DNA of 64,000 nucleotides. It comes from Flavobacterium micromati (GTDB lineage Bacteria; Bacteroidota; Bacteroidia; Flavobacteriales; Flavobacteriaceae). The notes beneath the pieces are model-generated. The model saw only the letters and a program-made list of their open reading frames with translations. It had not been told where the DNA came from and ran no database searches. The DNA is taken from the NCBI RefSeq assembly GCF_900129585.1, contig NZ_FQWF01000012.1, positions 62,001 to 126,000 of the forward strand. The letters run 5' to 3'. Below, in pieces: positions 14,529-24,675 of this stretch; within the stretch, counting starts at the first letter, position 1; every line of letters begins with the position of its first letter. The translations under genes and the position numbers were made by a program.

Positions 14529-17234
14529 CTACTTCAATCCAGCTAGACTCTGTTCGATTGTTAAAATCTTCGCTAATGAATCAGCTTCTTTTTGTCTTTC
14601 GTTTACCAAAACTTTCTCTGGAGCACCTGCCACAAATTTCTCATTCGCCAGTTTGCTTTGAACTGATTTTAAAAAACCTTGAGTATAAATTAGCTCCGCA
14701 GTCAATTTAGCGACCTCTGCTTCAACGTCAATGCTTCCTGTTATTGGAATAAAATATTCGTTTGAGTTCACACGGTAGGACAAAGCTCCATCTACTTTCT
14801 CTGAAACATATTCTAGTGTAGAGATGTTTCCTAATTTGGTTACAACCGAATCGAAGTACTTCGAAGTTTTATCATTATTGATCACTTTCAATTCGATTGC
14901 GTCTTTGAAGGGAATATTCTTGTCCTTACGAATAGTTCTAATTCCTGAAATTACGTCAATTATGTTATCAAAATCTAAAATTAAACCAGCATTAAAAGGT
15001 TTTATTTCTGGCCAAGTAGAAACAATTAAGGCCTCTTCAACATTTCTTTCAGCAAGAATTTGCCAAATTTCCTCTGTCAAAAATGGCATAAATGGATGAA
15101 GTAATTTCATATTGTTTTCTAACATTTCTATCGCCTTCGCAAAAGTTACGCTGTCAATTGGTTGCTGGTAACCCGGTTTAATCATTTCGAGAAACCAAGA
15201 ACAGAAATCATCCCAAACTAGTTTATAAATTGCCATTAAAGCATCGGAAATTCTATACTTTTCAAAATTATCTTCTATCTCTAAAAGTGTTTGTTGAAGT
15301 TTAGCTTCGTACCACTCAATCGCCACTTTTGACGATTCTGGTTGCGGAATAGTAACTGAAACTTCCCAACCTTTTATTAGTTTAAACGCATTCCAAATTT
15401 TGTTAGTAAATGCTTTTCCTTGATTGCACAATTCTTCGTCAAACATAATGTCATTTCCTGCAGAAGCGCTCAATAACAAGCCTACTCGAACTCCATCGGC
15501 ACCAAATTTTTCAATTAAATCCAATGGATCAGGAGAATTTCCTAGTGATTTAGACATTTTACGTCGCTGTTTGTCACGAACCAAACCAGTCAAATACACA
15601 TTTGTAAATGGTTTTTTGCCTGTGTATTCATAACCGGCAATAATCATTCTAGCCACCCAAAAAAACAAAATATCCGGACCTGTAACCAAATCATTCGTAG
15701 GATAATAATATTTAAAATCCTCACTTTCTGGATCCATAATTCCACCAAAAACAGACATCGGCCACAACCAAGAAGAAAACCAAGTATCAAGAGCATCCAC
15801 ATCTTGAGTTAAGTCCGCAGTACTTAGTCCATGGTTCTTGGTCTTTTCTTTGGCTAAAGCCAGAGCATCATTTATGTTTTCAGCAACTACAAAATCTTCT
15901 TTTCCATCACCATAAAAATAAGCTGGGATTTGTTGTCCCCACCACAATTGACGCGAAATATTCCAGTCGCGAATATTGTTTAACCAGTGTGCGTATGTAT
16001 TATTGAATCGTGCTGGATGCAATTTAATGTCGCCATCAACTAAAACAGATTGAATGGCTGGCTTTACCAAATCTTCCATTTTCAAAAACCATTGATCAGA
16101 CAAGCGAGGTTCAATAACCGCTTTTGTTCGTTCAGAAGTTCCCACTTTATTCAAGTAAATTTCGGTTTTTGCAAGAGCTCCCATAGTTTCTAATTCTTTC
16201 GCAATTTCGGCACGAACTACAAAACGATCTTTTCCTTGATAATGCAATCCAAAACTATTTAAAGTAGCGTCCTCATTAAAAATATCAACAATTTCGAGAT
16301 GGTGTTTTTCGCCTAAAGCTTTGTCGTTAATATCGTGAGCAGGAGTCACTTTTAGGCAACCGGTTCCAAATTCAACGTCTACATATTCATCTTCGATAAT
16401 TGGAATTACTCTTCCGCAAATAGGAACAATCGCTTTTTTACCTTTTAAATGTGCAAACCGCTCATCATTAGGATTTATACAAATAGCGGTATCTCCAAAA
16501 ATAGTTTCCGGACGCGTGGTTGCTATAGTGAGGTATTCCTCCCCCAACCCCTCCGAAGGATGAGAGCTATCGGCAACGGCTCCCTCTCCTTTGGAATCCC
16601 GATAGCTATCGGGAGGGGAGAGGATTTTGTATTTTATAAAGTATAATTTCCCTTGTTGTTCTTCATAGATAACTTCCTCGTCAGACAAAGTTGTTTTGGC
16701 TTCGGGATCCCAGTTTACCATTCGGAATCCTCTATAAATGAGTCCTTTATTGTATAAATCCACAAATGATTTAATCACAGAAGCTGACATTTCAGGATCC
16801 ATCGTGAATTTTGTACGTTCCCAATCGCACGAAGCACCTATCTTTTTTAATTGGTCTAGAATTACACCACCATATTTATCAGTCCATTCCCAAGCGTGAG
16901 CTAAAAATTCTTCACGCGTTAAATCATTTTTGTTGATACCCTTGGCTTTTAATTTGGCAACCACTTTAGCTTCAGTAGCAATCGAAGCATGATCTGTTCC
17001 AGGAACCCAACAAGCGTTAAACCCTTTCAGTCGCGCTCTTCTTATCAAAACATCTTGAATCGTGTTATTTAGCATGTGTCCCATGTGTAAAACTCCCGTA
17101 ACATTAGGCGGGGGAATCACAATGGTATAAGGCGTTCTGTGATCTGGCTCTGAATGGAAATAGTTATTTTTCATCCAGTAATCATACCATTTATTTTCTA
17201 TGGTTTTAGCGTCAAATTGAGCGGGGATAGTCAT
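14529..17234 (-). CDS. valS: Valyl-tRNA synthetase, with an in-frame repeat insertion
   Basis: 901 aa from the ATG at 17232-17234; the preceding TTG start would add three residues. It has the class I signature PPPNVTGVLHMGH, the KMSKS loop (RKMSKSLGNSPDP), the ValRS block NIRDWNISRQLWWGQQIP and a C-terminal coiled-coil arm. Residues about 206-233 are an insertion in the editing (CP1) domain, between KYKI and YLTIATTRPETIFGD, encoded by a repeat (16536-16619). The insert keeps the frame and is Ser/Pro/Gly-rich, so the enzyme should still fold. It charges tRNA-Val and edits mischarged threonine. Confidence 0.97.
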   Translation of the reverse strand: MTIPAQFDAKTIENKWYDYWMKNNYFHSEPDHRTPYTIVIPPPNVTGVLHMGHMLNNTIQDVLIRRARLKGFNACWVPGTDHASIATEAKVVAKLKAKGINKNDLTREEFLAHAWEWTDKYGGVILDQLKKIGASCDWERTKFTMDPEMSASVIKSFVDLYNKGLIYRGFRMVNWDPEAKTTLSDEEVIYEEQQGKLYFIKYKILSPPDSYRDSKGEGAVADSSHPSEGLGEEYLTIATTRPETIFGDTAICINPNDERFAHLKGKKAIVPICGRVIPIIEDEYVDVEFGTGCLKVTPAHDINDKALGEKHHLEIVDIFNEDATLNSFGLHYQGKDRFVVRAEIAKELETMGALAKTEIYLNKVGTSERTKAVIEPRLSDQWFLKMEDLVKPAIQSVLVDGDIKLHPARFNNTYAHWLNNIRDWNISRQLWWGQQIPAYFYGDGKEDFVVAENINDALALAKEKTKNHGLSTADLTQDVDALDTWFSSWLWPMSVFGGIMDPESEDFKYYYPTNDLVTGPDILFFWVARMIIAGYEYTGKKPFTNVYLTGLVRDKQRRKMSKSLGNSPDPLDLIEKFGADGVRVGLLLSASAGNDIMFDEELCNQGKAFTNKIWNAFKLIKGWEVSVTIPQPESSKVAIEWYEAKLQQTLLEIEDNFEKYRISDALMAIYKLVWDDFCSWFLEMIKPGYQQPIDSVTFAKAIEMLENNMKLLHPFMPFLTEEIWQILAERNVEEALIVSTWPEIKPFNAGLILDFDNIIDVISGIRTIRKDKNIPFKDAIELKVINNDKTSKYFDSVVTKLGNISTLEYVSEKVDGALSYRVNSNEYFIPITGSIDVEAEVAKLTAELIYTQGFLKSVQSKLANEKFVAGAPEKVLVNERQKEADSLAKILTIEQSLAGLK
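16536..16619. repeat. Palindromic repeat inserted in frame in valS
   Basis: About 84 bp containing the perfect palindrome CCCGATAGCTATCGGG (16598-16613) inside a longer imperfect stem (CCTCTCC / GGGGAGAGG), and a CCCCAACCCCTCC tract. The tract resembles the CCCTAACCCC sequences after htpG (43250) and at 44494. Such elements are normally intergenic in flavobacteria; here it is translated as 28 residues of ValRS. Ends are approximate. Confidence 0.75.
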
Positions 17235-17393
17235 ATAAAGCAACTGTTAAGACCAAAAAACGTAACTGGTCTGATGTTTGTAATTGAGATGGCAGCAAAA
17301 GTAAATAATTATATACACTATTAAAAGGGAAATAAAAATTTGTACATTAAATAAAAGAAACTAATTTTACTAAATGATTTTAAACAAATAAAT

Positions 17394-17780
17394 ATGAAAA
17401 AAGCTATACTTTTATTTGCATTTGCGCTAGTTAGTACATTTGGTTTTGCTCAAAGCGGCCCTAAAATTGTATTCACTGCAAAGGATAATACAATTGATTT
17501 TGGAACAGTAAATACAACTGAAAACGGTACCCGTGACTTCGTTTTTACTAACACAGGAAACGCCCCGCTCGTTATCACAAATGTTCTTTCAACCTGTGGC
17601 TGTGCGGTTCCTACCAAACCAGAAGAACCAATAATGCCAGGGAAAACAGGGAAAATTACAATAAAATACAACATGGCTTTAGGTCCAATACGAAAAACTA
17701 TAACTGTAGAATCAAATGCCGTAAATTATGACGGCGGACGAGTTGCCTTAAAGATAAAAGGGGAAGTAGTATCCAATTAA
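17394..17780 (+). CDS. DUF1573 domain secreted protein
   Basis: 128 aa with a signal peptide (MKKAILLFAFALVSTFGFAQ) and one DUF1573 domain, an Ig-like beta-sandwich showing the family sequences IDFGTVNTTENGTRDFVFTNTG, the CGC-containing turn VLSTCGCAVP and PGKTGKITIKYN. It is a periplasmic or surface protein of unknown role, very common in Bacteroidota. Monocistronic, with a terminator 18 bp after the stop. Confidence 0.9.
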   Translation: MKKAILLFAFALVSTFGFAQSGPKIVFTAKDNTIDFGTVNTTENGTRDFVFTNTGNAPLVITNVLSTCGCAVPTKPEEPIMPGKTGKITIKYNMALGPIRKTITVESNAVNYDGGRVALKIKGEVVSN

Positions 17781-17797
17781 CACCTATTTTAAAATAT

Positions 17798-17833
17798 AAA
17801 AATGCTTTTGAGTTACTTCAAAAGCATTTTTTT
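17798..17833. terminator. Bidirectional terminator
   Basis: A stem of about 12-13 bp (AAAATGCTTTTGA / TTCAAAAGCATTTT) with a short loop and T-runs on both strands. It serves the convergent DUF1573 and aspartyl-protease genes and overlaps the latter's stop codon. Confidence 0.9.
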
Positions 17834-19160
17834 ATAATATATCATCAAGTTTAAATGCAAACTTTAAGATTTGACTTTCTCTTTCTATTTCTAAAGTGAT
17901 CCATTTTTCATTCTCTGACCTAAAAAATGCATTGACATCTTGCAATGAATATCTATGGGTGGTCACATTATCAATAGTAATAATGATATCACCTTCACGA
18001 AGACCTGCTTTTGCCGCTGAAGAGTTTTTTCTAACATTTGCAATTTCGTAAACCGGTTTTAGATTAAATTTGTATTTAAAATTTGATTTTATGTTGTATG
18101 CAGTTGTTCCTCCTGAACCAGATCCCATAGAAACTGTTTGCATTGGCACTGTTTCTTGAACCCACTGCAAACCGTTATGTTGAATGTCGACACCGCTTCG
18201 ATTGTATCCAAAAGCCGCCGAATAATTACTATTCTTTTTTAAATATAATTGCTGATGTTGATAATCAAATACAACGTTAAATCTCTTCATTATTTCACCT
18301 CCCACTGATCCCATTCGGTCTGCAACCATTGTAACACTTTTTGTTGAAATAGAATCTGGAAACGCAGCTACAAGGTCACTAAAATTAAATTCTCCCATTT
18401 GCAATTTTTGTATTCTTGCACGCTTTCCATAAATATCACCACTAAAGCCTTTACCTAAAAAATCATCAAAATTTTTCAGTGGCACTTTTATAAATTCGGA
18501 GCGATTTTCAAATAACCAAACTGCATCACTGTTACCAATATCTACTAATAATTTTACCGGAATTTCTTTATCATTCAGGGTCACTTTACTATTTAGGTAA
18601 GGTTTTGATTTTTCAACAGACATTGGGATTTTAGTAAATTTCTCTTCAATCTTTTCTCTGACTTTTATGTTGTCTTTATAAACAGTAATTCTTTTTTTTC
18701 GATAATTAATTTCAACTAAATTATCCCTAAAAAACTGATAACCAATAATACCATTAACGGGAATACCAATGTGTGAAGATAAATTAAACTCAGGGTCTAA
18801 AACGATGTATAGCATGTGATCGCTCCTTTTTAAACCACTAAATTCCAAATTATTATTTGTAGATTTCAGGCCTTCAACAGCTGTTTCATTACCTAAACCT
18901 CTTAGAATGACTTTTTCAGTATTAAAAAAGCGAACTTCTTTTTTATCTTCCAAACTAAATAAAATAGTTTCAGAAACGCCAGTGTCTAATAAGAAATTTA
19001 ATTCGATTCCATTCACTTTAATTGGCACAAAAATTAAATTATTAATCAGCTTAAAATGGAATTTGGTTTTATTAATGCCCTTGTCAAACTGAAATCCAAG
19101 TTGAGAAAATGCAGGCAATGAAAATATTGAAATGAAGATAAAAAATACTGCTTTGAACAT
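17832..19160 (-). CDS. Retropepsin-like aspartyl protease with C-terminal PDZ domain
   Basis: 442 aa from the ATG at 19158-19160, where a signal peptide begins (MFKAVFFIFISIFSLPAFSQ). Two aspartyl-protease half-sites are present: FLLDTGVSETILF near residue 53 and LLVDIGNSDAVWLF near residue 203, each with the hydrophobic-hydrophobic-Gly sequence expected in the family. A PDZ domain occupies about 360-440 (KAGLREGDIIITIDNV). It is probably a periplasmic or surface protease. The second site has DIG rather than DTG, so only one half may be fully catalytic. Convergent with the DUF1573 gene. Confidence 0.85.
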   Translation of the reverse strand: MFKAVFFIFISIFSLPAFSQLGFQFDKGINKTKFHFKLINNLIFVPIKVNGIELNFLLDTGVSETILFSLEDKKEVRFFNTEKVILRGLGNETAVEGLKSTNNNLEFSGLKRSDHMLYIVLDPEFNLSSHIGIPVNGIIGYQFFRDNLVEINYRKKRITVYKDNIKVREKIEEKFTKIPMSVEKSKPYLNSKVTLNDKEIPVKLLVDIGNSDAVWLFENRSEFIKVPLKNFDDFLGKGFSGDIYGKRARIQKLQMGEFNFSDLVAAFPDSISTKSVTMVADRMGSVGGEIMKRFNVVFDYQHQQLYLKKNSNYSAAFGYNRSGVDIQHNGLQWVQETVPMQTVSMGSGSGGTTAYNIKSNFKYKFNLKPVYEIANVRKNSSAAKAGLREGDIIITIDNVTTHRYSLQDVNAFFRSENEKWITLEIERESQILKFAFKLDDIL

Positions 19161-19287
19161 AGTTAATAATTTAGCTAAAAATAACAAATTAATCCAATTT
19201 CGAATATAGATTTAACAGTTTATACACCATTTTTTTGTTATAAATCCGAAAAAAAATTCGCAAATTTGCAATTCAATAATTTATATT

Positions 19288-20493
19288 ATGCCAACAATCT
19301 CAAACAAGGGAAAATTAATGCCTGAATCGCCAATTAGAAAATTGGTTCCTTACTCGGAAATAGCTAAGAAAAAAGGAAATAAAGTATATCATTTGAACAT
19401 TGGTCAACCAGATATAAAAACTCCTGAAGTGGCTATGAATGCCGTTAAAAATATTGATTTAACGATTTTAGAATACAGCCACTCTGCTGGAAATGAAAGT
19501 TACCGTAAAAAATTAGCATCTCATTACAGCAATCAGGGTATTCCTGTAAACGTTGAAGATATTATAGTTACTACTGGCGGATCAGAAGCTTTAATGTTTG
19601 CTATGGGAAGTATCATGGACCAAGGCGATGAAATTATTATTCCAGAACCATTTTATGCAAATTATAACGGCTTTTCAACCGCTTCTGGAGCTGTGGTGGT
19701 TCCTGTAATTTCCACGATAGAAAGTGGTTTTGCGTTACCAGCAATCGCAGATTTTGAAAAACTAATCACTGAAAAAACTAAAGCAATCTTAATTTGCAAT
19801 CCAGGAAATCCAACTGGTTACTTATATTCGAAAGAAGAGATCCTGCAACTTGCCGATTTAGTTAAAAAACATGATTTGTTTTTGATTTCTGATGAAGTTT
19901 ATCGTGAATTTACTTATGACGGTGATGTTCATTATTCGGTGATGAATATTACTGGACTTGAAGAGTACGCCATTATGATTGATTCTGTATCAAAAAGGTA
20001 CAGCATGTGTGGCGCTCGTATCGGTTGTATTGTTTCTAAAAATAAGGAATTAATGGCTACGGCTATGAAATTTGCGCAAGCTAGACTAAGCCCACCTACT
20101 ATTGAACAAATTGCCAGTGAAGCTGCACTAGATACGCCTCAAAGTTATTTTGACGAAGTAATTTCAGAATATAGAGAGCGCAGAGATACTCTTGTTGACG
20201 AATTAAATAAAATTGAAGGCGTAATTGTAAGTAAACCTAAAGGTGCTTTTTATTGTATTGCACAACTTCCTGTTGATAATGCTGATGCTTTTGCGCAATG
20301 GCTTTTAGAAAGTTATGATCTAAATGGAGAAACTGTAATGGTAGCTCCTGCGGCTGGCTTCTACTCCACTGCTGGAATGGGCTTGAACCAAGTGAGAATT
20401 GCTTACGTACTAAAAAAAGAAGATTTGATTAGCGCGGTGCGTATTTTAAAAGCAGCTATTCCTGTTTATAATTCAGTTCTTGCGAACGTGTAA
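19288..20493 (+). CDS. Class I/II pyridoxal-phosphate aminotransferase (AspB-type)
   Basis: 401 aa. It has the fold-type I features TTGGSEALMFAM (phosphate-binding turn), NPGNPTGYLYS, SDEVYREFTYD, the PLP lysine in DSVSKRYSMCGARIGC and the substrate carboxylate Arg near QVRIAYVLKKEDL. It would transfer amino groups between an L-amino acid and 2-oxoglutarate; aspartate or aromatic substrates are most likely but not decided by sequence. Monocistronic, followed by a strong terminator. Confidence 0.93.
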   Translation: MPTISNKGKLMPESPIRKLVPYSEIAKKKGNKVYHLNIGQPDIKTPEVAMNAVKNIDLTILEYSHSAGNESYRKKLASHYSNQGIPVNVEDIIVTTGGSEALMFAMGSIMDQGDEIIIPEPFYANYNGFSTASGAVVVPVISTIESGFALPAIADFEKLITEKTKAILICNPGNPTGYLYSKEEILQLADLVKKHDLFLISDEVYREFTYDGDVHYSVMNITGLEEYAIMIDSVSKRYSMCGARIGCIVSKNKELMATAMKFAQARLSPPTIEQIASEAALDTPQSYFDEVISEYRERRDTLVDELNKIEGVIVSKPKGAFYCIAQLPVDNADAFAQWLLESYDLNGETVMVAPAAGFYSTAGMGLNQVRIAYVLKKEDLISAVRILKAAIPVYNSVLANV

Positions 20494-20536
20494 TTAAAAT
20501 ATAAACCTGATTTTTCGAAATCATCATTATATTTAT

Positions 20537-20582
20537 TTAAAAGTAAAGGCAATAGCAGCAGTGTTATTGCCTTTACTTTTAA
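20537..20582 (+). terminator. Strong terminator after the aminotransferase gene
   Basis: An 18-bp perfect stem (TTAAAAGTAAAGGCAATA and its complement) around a 10-base loop, with T-rich flanks; unusually long for a simple terminator. Confidence 0.85.
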
Positions 20583-20778
20583 ATACGATTTTTAGAAAAA
20601 CTAAAAAGAATTATTTTGTGGCCTAAATTAAACTTGAATTTACAAGCTATAAAATTAAATTTGGTTTCAAAGTGTAAATTCCTTTATCATTAAATAGTAT
20701 CACCTATAGAAATTCTTTACTTTTTATTATTTACCTTTACGCCTCAAATAAATACACCTAATATAATAGTTGCTTTTA

Positions 20779-21450
20779 ATGATAAAGAAAGAAGAATTTC
20801 AAGACGAAATAGGAGACAATCATTTTAGTTTGTCCGCGAAAAACCCAATAAGAGATGATGCTTTCGCAATTTCTGATGATGAAAAAATTGAAAAAATAAA
20901 GAAAGATGTTGAGAACATTCTATTAACTCTTGGAATGGATTTGACTGACGATAGTTTAAAAGGCACGCCTAATCGTGTGGCAAAAATGTTTGTGAAGGAA
21001 ATATTTGGCGGTTTAAACCCAAATAAAAAACCAAAAGCATCTACTTTTGACAATAACTACAAGTACGGTGAAATGTTAGTGGAGAAAAATATCATCGTAT
21101 ATTCTACTTGTGAACATCATTTATTACCTATTATTGGAAGAGCGCATGTAGCGTATATTAGCAATGGAAGAGTTATTGGCTTGTCAAAAATGAACCGTAT
21201 TGTTGAATATTATGCTAAAAGACCTCAAGTACAGGAACGTTTGACTATGCAAATTGTCCAAGAATTGCAAATAGCACTTGGTACAGAAGACGTAGCTTGT
21301 GTGATTGATGCTAAACATCTTTGCGTGAATTCTAGAGGAATCAGCGACATTGAAAGCAGCACTGTGACTTCAGAATTTGGTGGGAAATTTAAAGATCCTC
21401 AATCTAGAAGAGAATTTTTAGATTATATTAAAATGGAAACAAAGTTCTAA
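20779..21450 (+). CDS. folE: GTP cyclohydrolase I
   Basis: 223 aa from the ATG at 20779; an upstream TTG is in frame but lacks conservation. Active-site blocks are STCEHHLLPIIGRAHVAYI (zinc Cys and His), GLSKMNRIVEYYAKRPQVQERLT and VIDAKHLCVNSRGI (second zinc Cys). It converts GTP to dihydroneopterin triphosphate, the first step of folate/pterin synthesis, as a decamer. The N-terminal about 30 residues are variable and charged. Monocistronic by spacing. Confidence 0.97.
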   Translation: MIKKEEFQDEIGDNHFSLSAKNPIRDDAFAISDDEKIEKIKKDVENILLTLGMDLTDDSLKGTPNRVAKMFVKEIFGGLNPNKKPKASTFDNNYKYGEMLVEKNIIVYSTCEHHLLPIIGRAHVAYISNGRVIGLSKMNRIVEYYAKRPQVQERLTMQIVQELQIALGTEDVACVIDAKHLCVNSRGISDIESSTVTSEFGGKFKDPQSRREFLDYIKMETKF

Positions 21451-21526
21451 ATTCCTCTAACTCCCGCCGCGGCTGGGGAATAAGAGGGATATTGAATAAT
21501 AAAATAAATTTCTTCCGTATCGTAAG

Positions 21527-21620
21527 ATCCTAGCCCTGATTGCAGTGGAAATCCTTTTTTTTGTCCTTTTTTGGACATAAAAAAAGATTGAAACGTAAAG
21601 CAGGATAAAGCTCGAAAAAA
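21527..21620. ncRNA. Candidate structured RNA or long imperfect hairpin before cysS
   Basis: About 95 bases fold into one long imperfect hairpin. The apical stem is TTTTTTTTGTCC / GGACATAAAAAAA with a T loop. Outer pairs include AATC/GATT and CCTG/CAGG, joined by small bulges. I recall very similar sequence in other flavobacterial genomes, which would suggest conservation; this is from memory, not a search. It could be a small RNA, a leader element of cysS, or a dispersed repeat. Confidence 0.35.
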
Positions 21621-21628
21621 CAAATTCT

Positions 21629-23107
21629 ATGCCCTTATATAAAAGTCAGCCTTTAAAAATATACAATTCACTTTCGGGAGAGAAAGAAACATTCACACCT
21701 ATTCACGAGGGAAATGTGGGGATGTATGTATGTGGACCAACAGTTTACAGCAATGTCCACCTTGGGAATGTGCGAACATTTATGTCTTTTGATGTGATTT
21801 TCAGATACTTTTTACATTTAGATTATAAGGTGCGTTACGTTCGAAATATTACCGACGTGGGCCATATTGTAGATGATGAGGATGAAGGCGAGGATAAAAT
21901 TGCCAAGAAAGCGCGATTGGAACAGCTAGAACCAATGGAAGTGGTGCAGCGTTATACTGTAGATTTTCACGAAATTTTGAAAGCTTTTAACTTTTTACCA
22001 CCTAGCATTGAGCCGACTGCAACTGGTCATATGATTGAACAAATAGAAATTATAAAGACTATTATTGCGAACGGAATTGGATACGAAGCCAATGGATCGG
22101 TTTATTTCGATGTGGTAAAATTTAATAAAACCAATCATTATGGTAAATTGAGCGGTCGAAATATTGAAGATATGCTTACCAATACTAGAGATCTTGACGG
22201 TCAAAGTGACAAACGAAATCCGCAAGATTTTGCACTTTGGAAAAAAGCCGAAGCACAACATATCATGAGATGGCCTTCACCATGGAGTGATGGTTTTCCG
22301 GGTTGGCACTTAGAATGCACCGCAATGAGCACTAAATATTTGGGAAACCATTTTGATATTCACGGAGGCGGAATGGATTTAAAATTTCCGCATCATGAAT
22401 GTGAAATTGCTCAAAATGAAGCGTGCACTGGCCATACTCCTGTTAATTACTGGCTCCACGCCAATATGTTGACTTTGAATGGAAAAAAAATGGCCAAATC
22501 AACTGGAAATAATATTCTACCAAGAGAAATATTGACTGGGGAAAATACTATTTTAAGTAAAGCTTTCTCGGCATCGGTTGCTCGCTTTTTTATGTTACAA
22601 GCGCATTATAGAAGTATTCTTGATTTTTCAGATGATGCGATTGTGGCTGCAGAAAAAGGATACAAACGATTGATGGAAGCTGTAAGTTTGTTAAAAGAAA
22701 TTACTGTTTCCGCAAAAAGCACTATCGATATTTCCACATGGAAGCAATCATGTTATGACGCGATGAATGACGATTTTAACACGCCAATTTTGATTGCGCA
22801 GTTGTTTGAGGGCGTCAAGTTCATCAACTTGTTGAACGATGGCAAGGAAAGCTTGACTGCAGTTGATTTGGAAATTTTCGATAAAGCAATGAACGCTTTT
22901 ATTTATGATGTTCTAGGGCTTGAGAACGAAAAAGTTGCAAATGAAAATTCTGATAAACTAGAAGGTACTGTAAATATGCTGATTGAAATGAGAAAACAGG
23001 CTAGAGACAATAAGAATTTTGCTTTGTCAGATCAAATTAGAGATCAACTAGTTACTTTGGGAATCCAATTGAAAGATGGTAAAGAAGGAACTACTTTTAG
23101 TATTTAA
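21629..23107 (+). CDS. cysS: Cysteinyl-tRNA synthetase
   Basis: 492 aa. Class I signature [19 protein letters not shown] (the first Cys is a zinc ligand), the WHLECTAMS zinc/cysteine-recognition block, [20 protein letters not shown] and the KMSKS-equivalent KKMAKSTGN. Length is slightly above the usual 460-490. It charges tRNA-Cys in the cytoplasm. It is followed at 53 bp by yidD and then lgt, a possible operon. Confidence 0.97.
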   Translation: MPLYKSQPLKIYNSLSGEKETFTPIHEGNVGMYVCGPTVYSNVHLGNVRTFMSFDVIFRYFLHLDYKVRYVRNITDVGHIVDDEDEGEDKIAKKARLEQLEPMEVVQRYTVDFHEILKAFNFLPPSIEPTATGHMIEQIEIIKTIIANGIGYEANGSVYFDVVKFNKTNHYGKLSGRNIEDMLTNTRDLDGQSDKRNPQDFALWKKAEAQHIMRWPSPWSDGFPGWHLECTAMSTKYLGNHFDIHGGGMDLKFPHHECEIAQNEACTGHTPVNYWLHANMLTLNGKKMAKSTGNNILPREILTGENTILSKAFSASVARFFMLQAHYRSILDFSDDAIVAAEKGYKRLMEAVSLLKEITVSAKSTIDISTWKQSCYDAMNDDFNTPILIAQLFEGVKFINLLNDGKESLTAVDLEIFDKAMNAFIYDVLGLENEKVANENSDKLEGTVNMLIEMRKQARDNKNFALSDQIRDQLVTLGIQLKDGKEGTTFSI

Positions 23108-23160
23108 CAAAACAGTTTTGAGTGATTTGCGATACATTTCCAATTGTAAATATCTAAAAT

Positions 23161-23409
23161 ATGATTTCAAAAATTCTCATATTTCCTTTTGTGCTATTAG
23201 TTCGGTTTTATCAAGCTGCAATTTCGCCATTCACCCCAGCAGCCTGCCGATTTGAGCCTACTTGTTCTTCTTATATGATTGAAGCCTTGCAAAAACACGG
23301 ATTATTACGCGGCGGATTTTTGGGCATAAAGAGAATCTTGAGCTGTCATCCTTGGGGACGAAGTGGATACGATCCCGTTCCGGATAAGAAATGCAAAGAC
23401 AAACATTAA
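23161..23409 (+). CDS. yidD: Membrane protein insertion efficiency factor YidD
   Basis: 82 aa showing the whole YidD signature: [29 protein letters not shown], then [16 protein letters not shown] and GYDPVP. The amphipathic N-terminus associates with the inner membrane and helps YidC-dependent insertion. Length is typical. It lies between cysS and lgt in the same direction. Confidence 0.95.
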   Translation: MISKILIFPFVLLVRFYQAAISPFTPAACRFEPTCSSYMIEALQKHGLLRGGFLGIKRILSCHPWGRSGYDPVPDKKCKDKH

Positions 23410-23476
23410 CCTTTTTTGAATACATAATTTACTTTAAAATCCTATTTTTACGATTTACAAATAAAATTAACACTAA

Positions 23477-24406
23477 ATGACACACGCTTTAAACATAGTT
23501 TGGAATCCAGCAGAAGGAATTGATTTGGGCTTTTTTATGATTAGATATTACAGCTTAATGTTTGTAGTTGCTTTTGGATTAGGCTGGTACATAATGAAAA
23601 ACATATTTGATCGCGAAGGCGAGTCAATAGAAAAGCTGGATTCATTATTTATTTGGACTGTTTTGGCAACATTAGCTGGAGCGCGTTTAGGACATGTTTT
23701 CTTTTATGATTGGGAATATTATCGCAATAATCTTTTAGAAATATTATTGCCGTTTCGCTTCTCGCCAAGTTTTGAATTTACAGGTTATCAAGGACTAGCC
23801 AGTCATGGTGCTGCTATTTCGATCATAATTGCGATGTATTTTTACAGTAAAAATATATTAAGAAGACCTCAACTATGGATTTTAGACCGCATTGTAATTC
23901 CAGTTGCCAGCGGTGCAATTTTTGTGCGATTGGGTAACTTTTTCAATTCAGAAATTATAGGTCACGAAACAACGTCGACTTTTGGAATAAAATTTATAAG
24001 GGATCACTTTACTGCAATGGATGCTGTCAACGCGACTCAGATACCGAATCCAAAAGAGGCATACACTGCAATTGCAACCGATCCAAAGTTTGCTACTTTA
24101 CTAGAACAAGTTCCTGCAAGACATCCTACACAATTGTATGAGGCAATTTGCTATGTTTTTGTATTTGCAATCTTGTTCTTTTTATATTGGAAAACAGAAA
24201 AAAGAATTTACACAGGATATATTTTTGGAATGTTTTTAGTTCTTTTATTCACGGTGCGTTTCTTTGTTGAATTTGTAAAAGAAAGTCAGGGTGGTTTTGA
24301 GAGTGCCTTGGGATTATTCTCTACGGGACAGTGGCTAAGCATTCCTTTTGTTTTAGTAGGAATGTATTTTGTAATTAAAGCTAAAAAAGAAATTCCGAGT
24401 TTATAA
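23477..24406 (+). CDS. lgt: Prolipoprotein diacylglyceryl transferase
   Basis: 309 aa with seven predicted membrane segments. Family blocks are FMIRYYSLMFVVAFGLGW, GARLGHVFFYDWEYY, YQGLASHGAAISIIIAMY, the signature VRLGNFFNSEIIGHETTSTFG and ARHPTQLYEAICYV. It transfers a diacylglyceryl group from phosphatidylglycerol to the lipobox cysteine of prolipoproteins; several such lipoproteins are encoded in this window. A terminator follows 18 bp after the stop. Confidence 0.97.
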   Translation: MTHALNIVWNPAEGIDLGFFMIRYYSLMFVVAFGLGWYIMKNIFDREGESIEKLDSLFIWTVLATLAGARLGHVFFYDWEYYRNNLLEILLPFRFSPSFEFTGYQGLASHGAAISIIIAMYFYSKNILRRPQLWILDRIVIPVASGAIFVRLGNFFNSEIIGHETTSTFGIKFIRDHFTAMDAVNATQIPNPKEAYTAIATDPKFATLLEQVPARHPTQLYEAICYVFVFAILFFLYWKTEKRIYTGYIFGMFLVLLFTVRFFVEFVKESQGGFESALGLFSTGQWLSIPFVLVGMYFVIKAKKEIPSL

Positions 24407-24423
24407 ATTAACTATTAAAAATT

Positions 24424-24463
24424 AAAAAAGCGTTATCTGCATATTTGTAGATAACGCTTTTTT
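24424..24463 (+). terminator. Terminator of lgt
   Basis: A perfect 15-bp stem (AAAAAAGCGTTATCT / AGATAACGCTTTTTT) with a 10-base loop, directly downstream of lgt. Confidence 0.92.
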
Positions 24464-24675
24464 AGTTTAACCATGAATCTATCATAGAAACTAATGAGGT
24501 TTTTGGATTTAAAATTATGCTTTGATGTTAGTTTTAATAATCAAAGCGGTAATTAAAAACCTCGAATTTGCACAAACTAAAGTTCCTTAGAAATACTAAC
24601 TTATAATTCATACAAAAATCTTTTACAATAAAGTAGAGGACTTTTATTAGGCTTTCGCCAAATATCAAAATGCAA

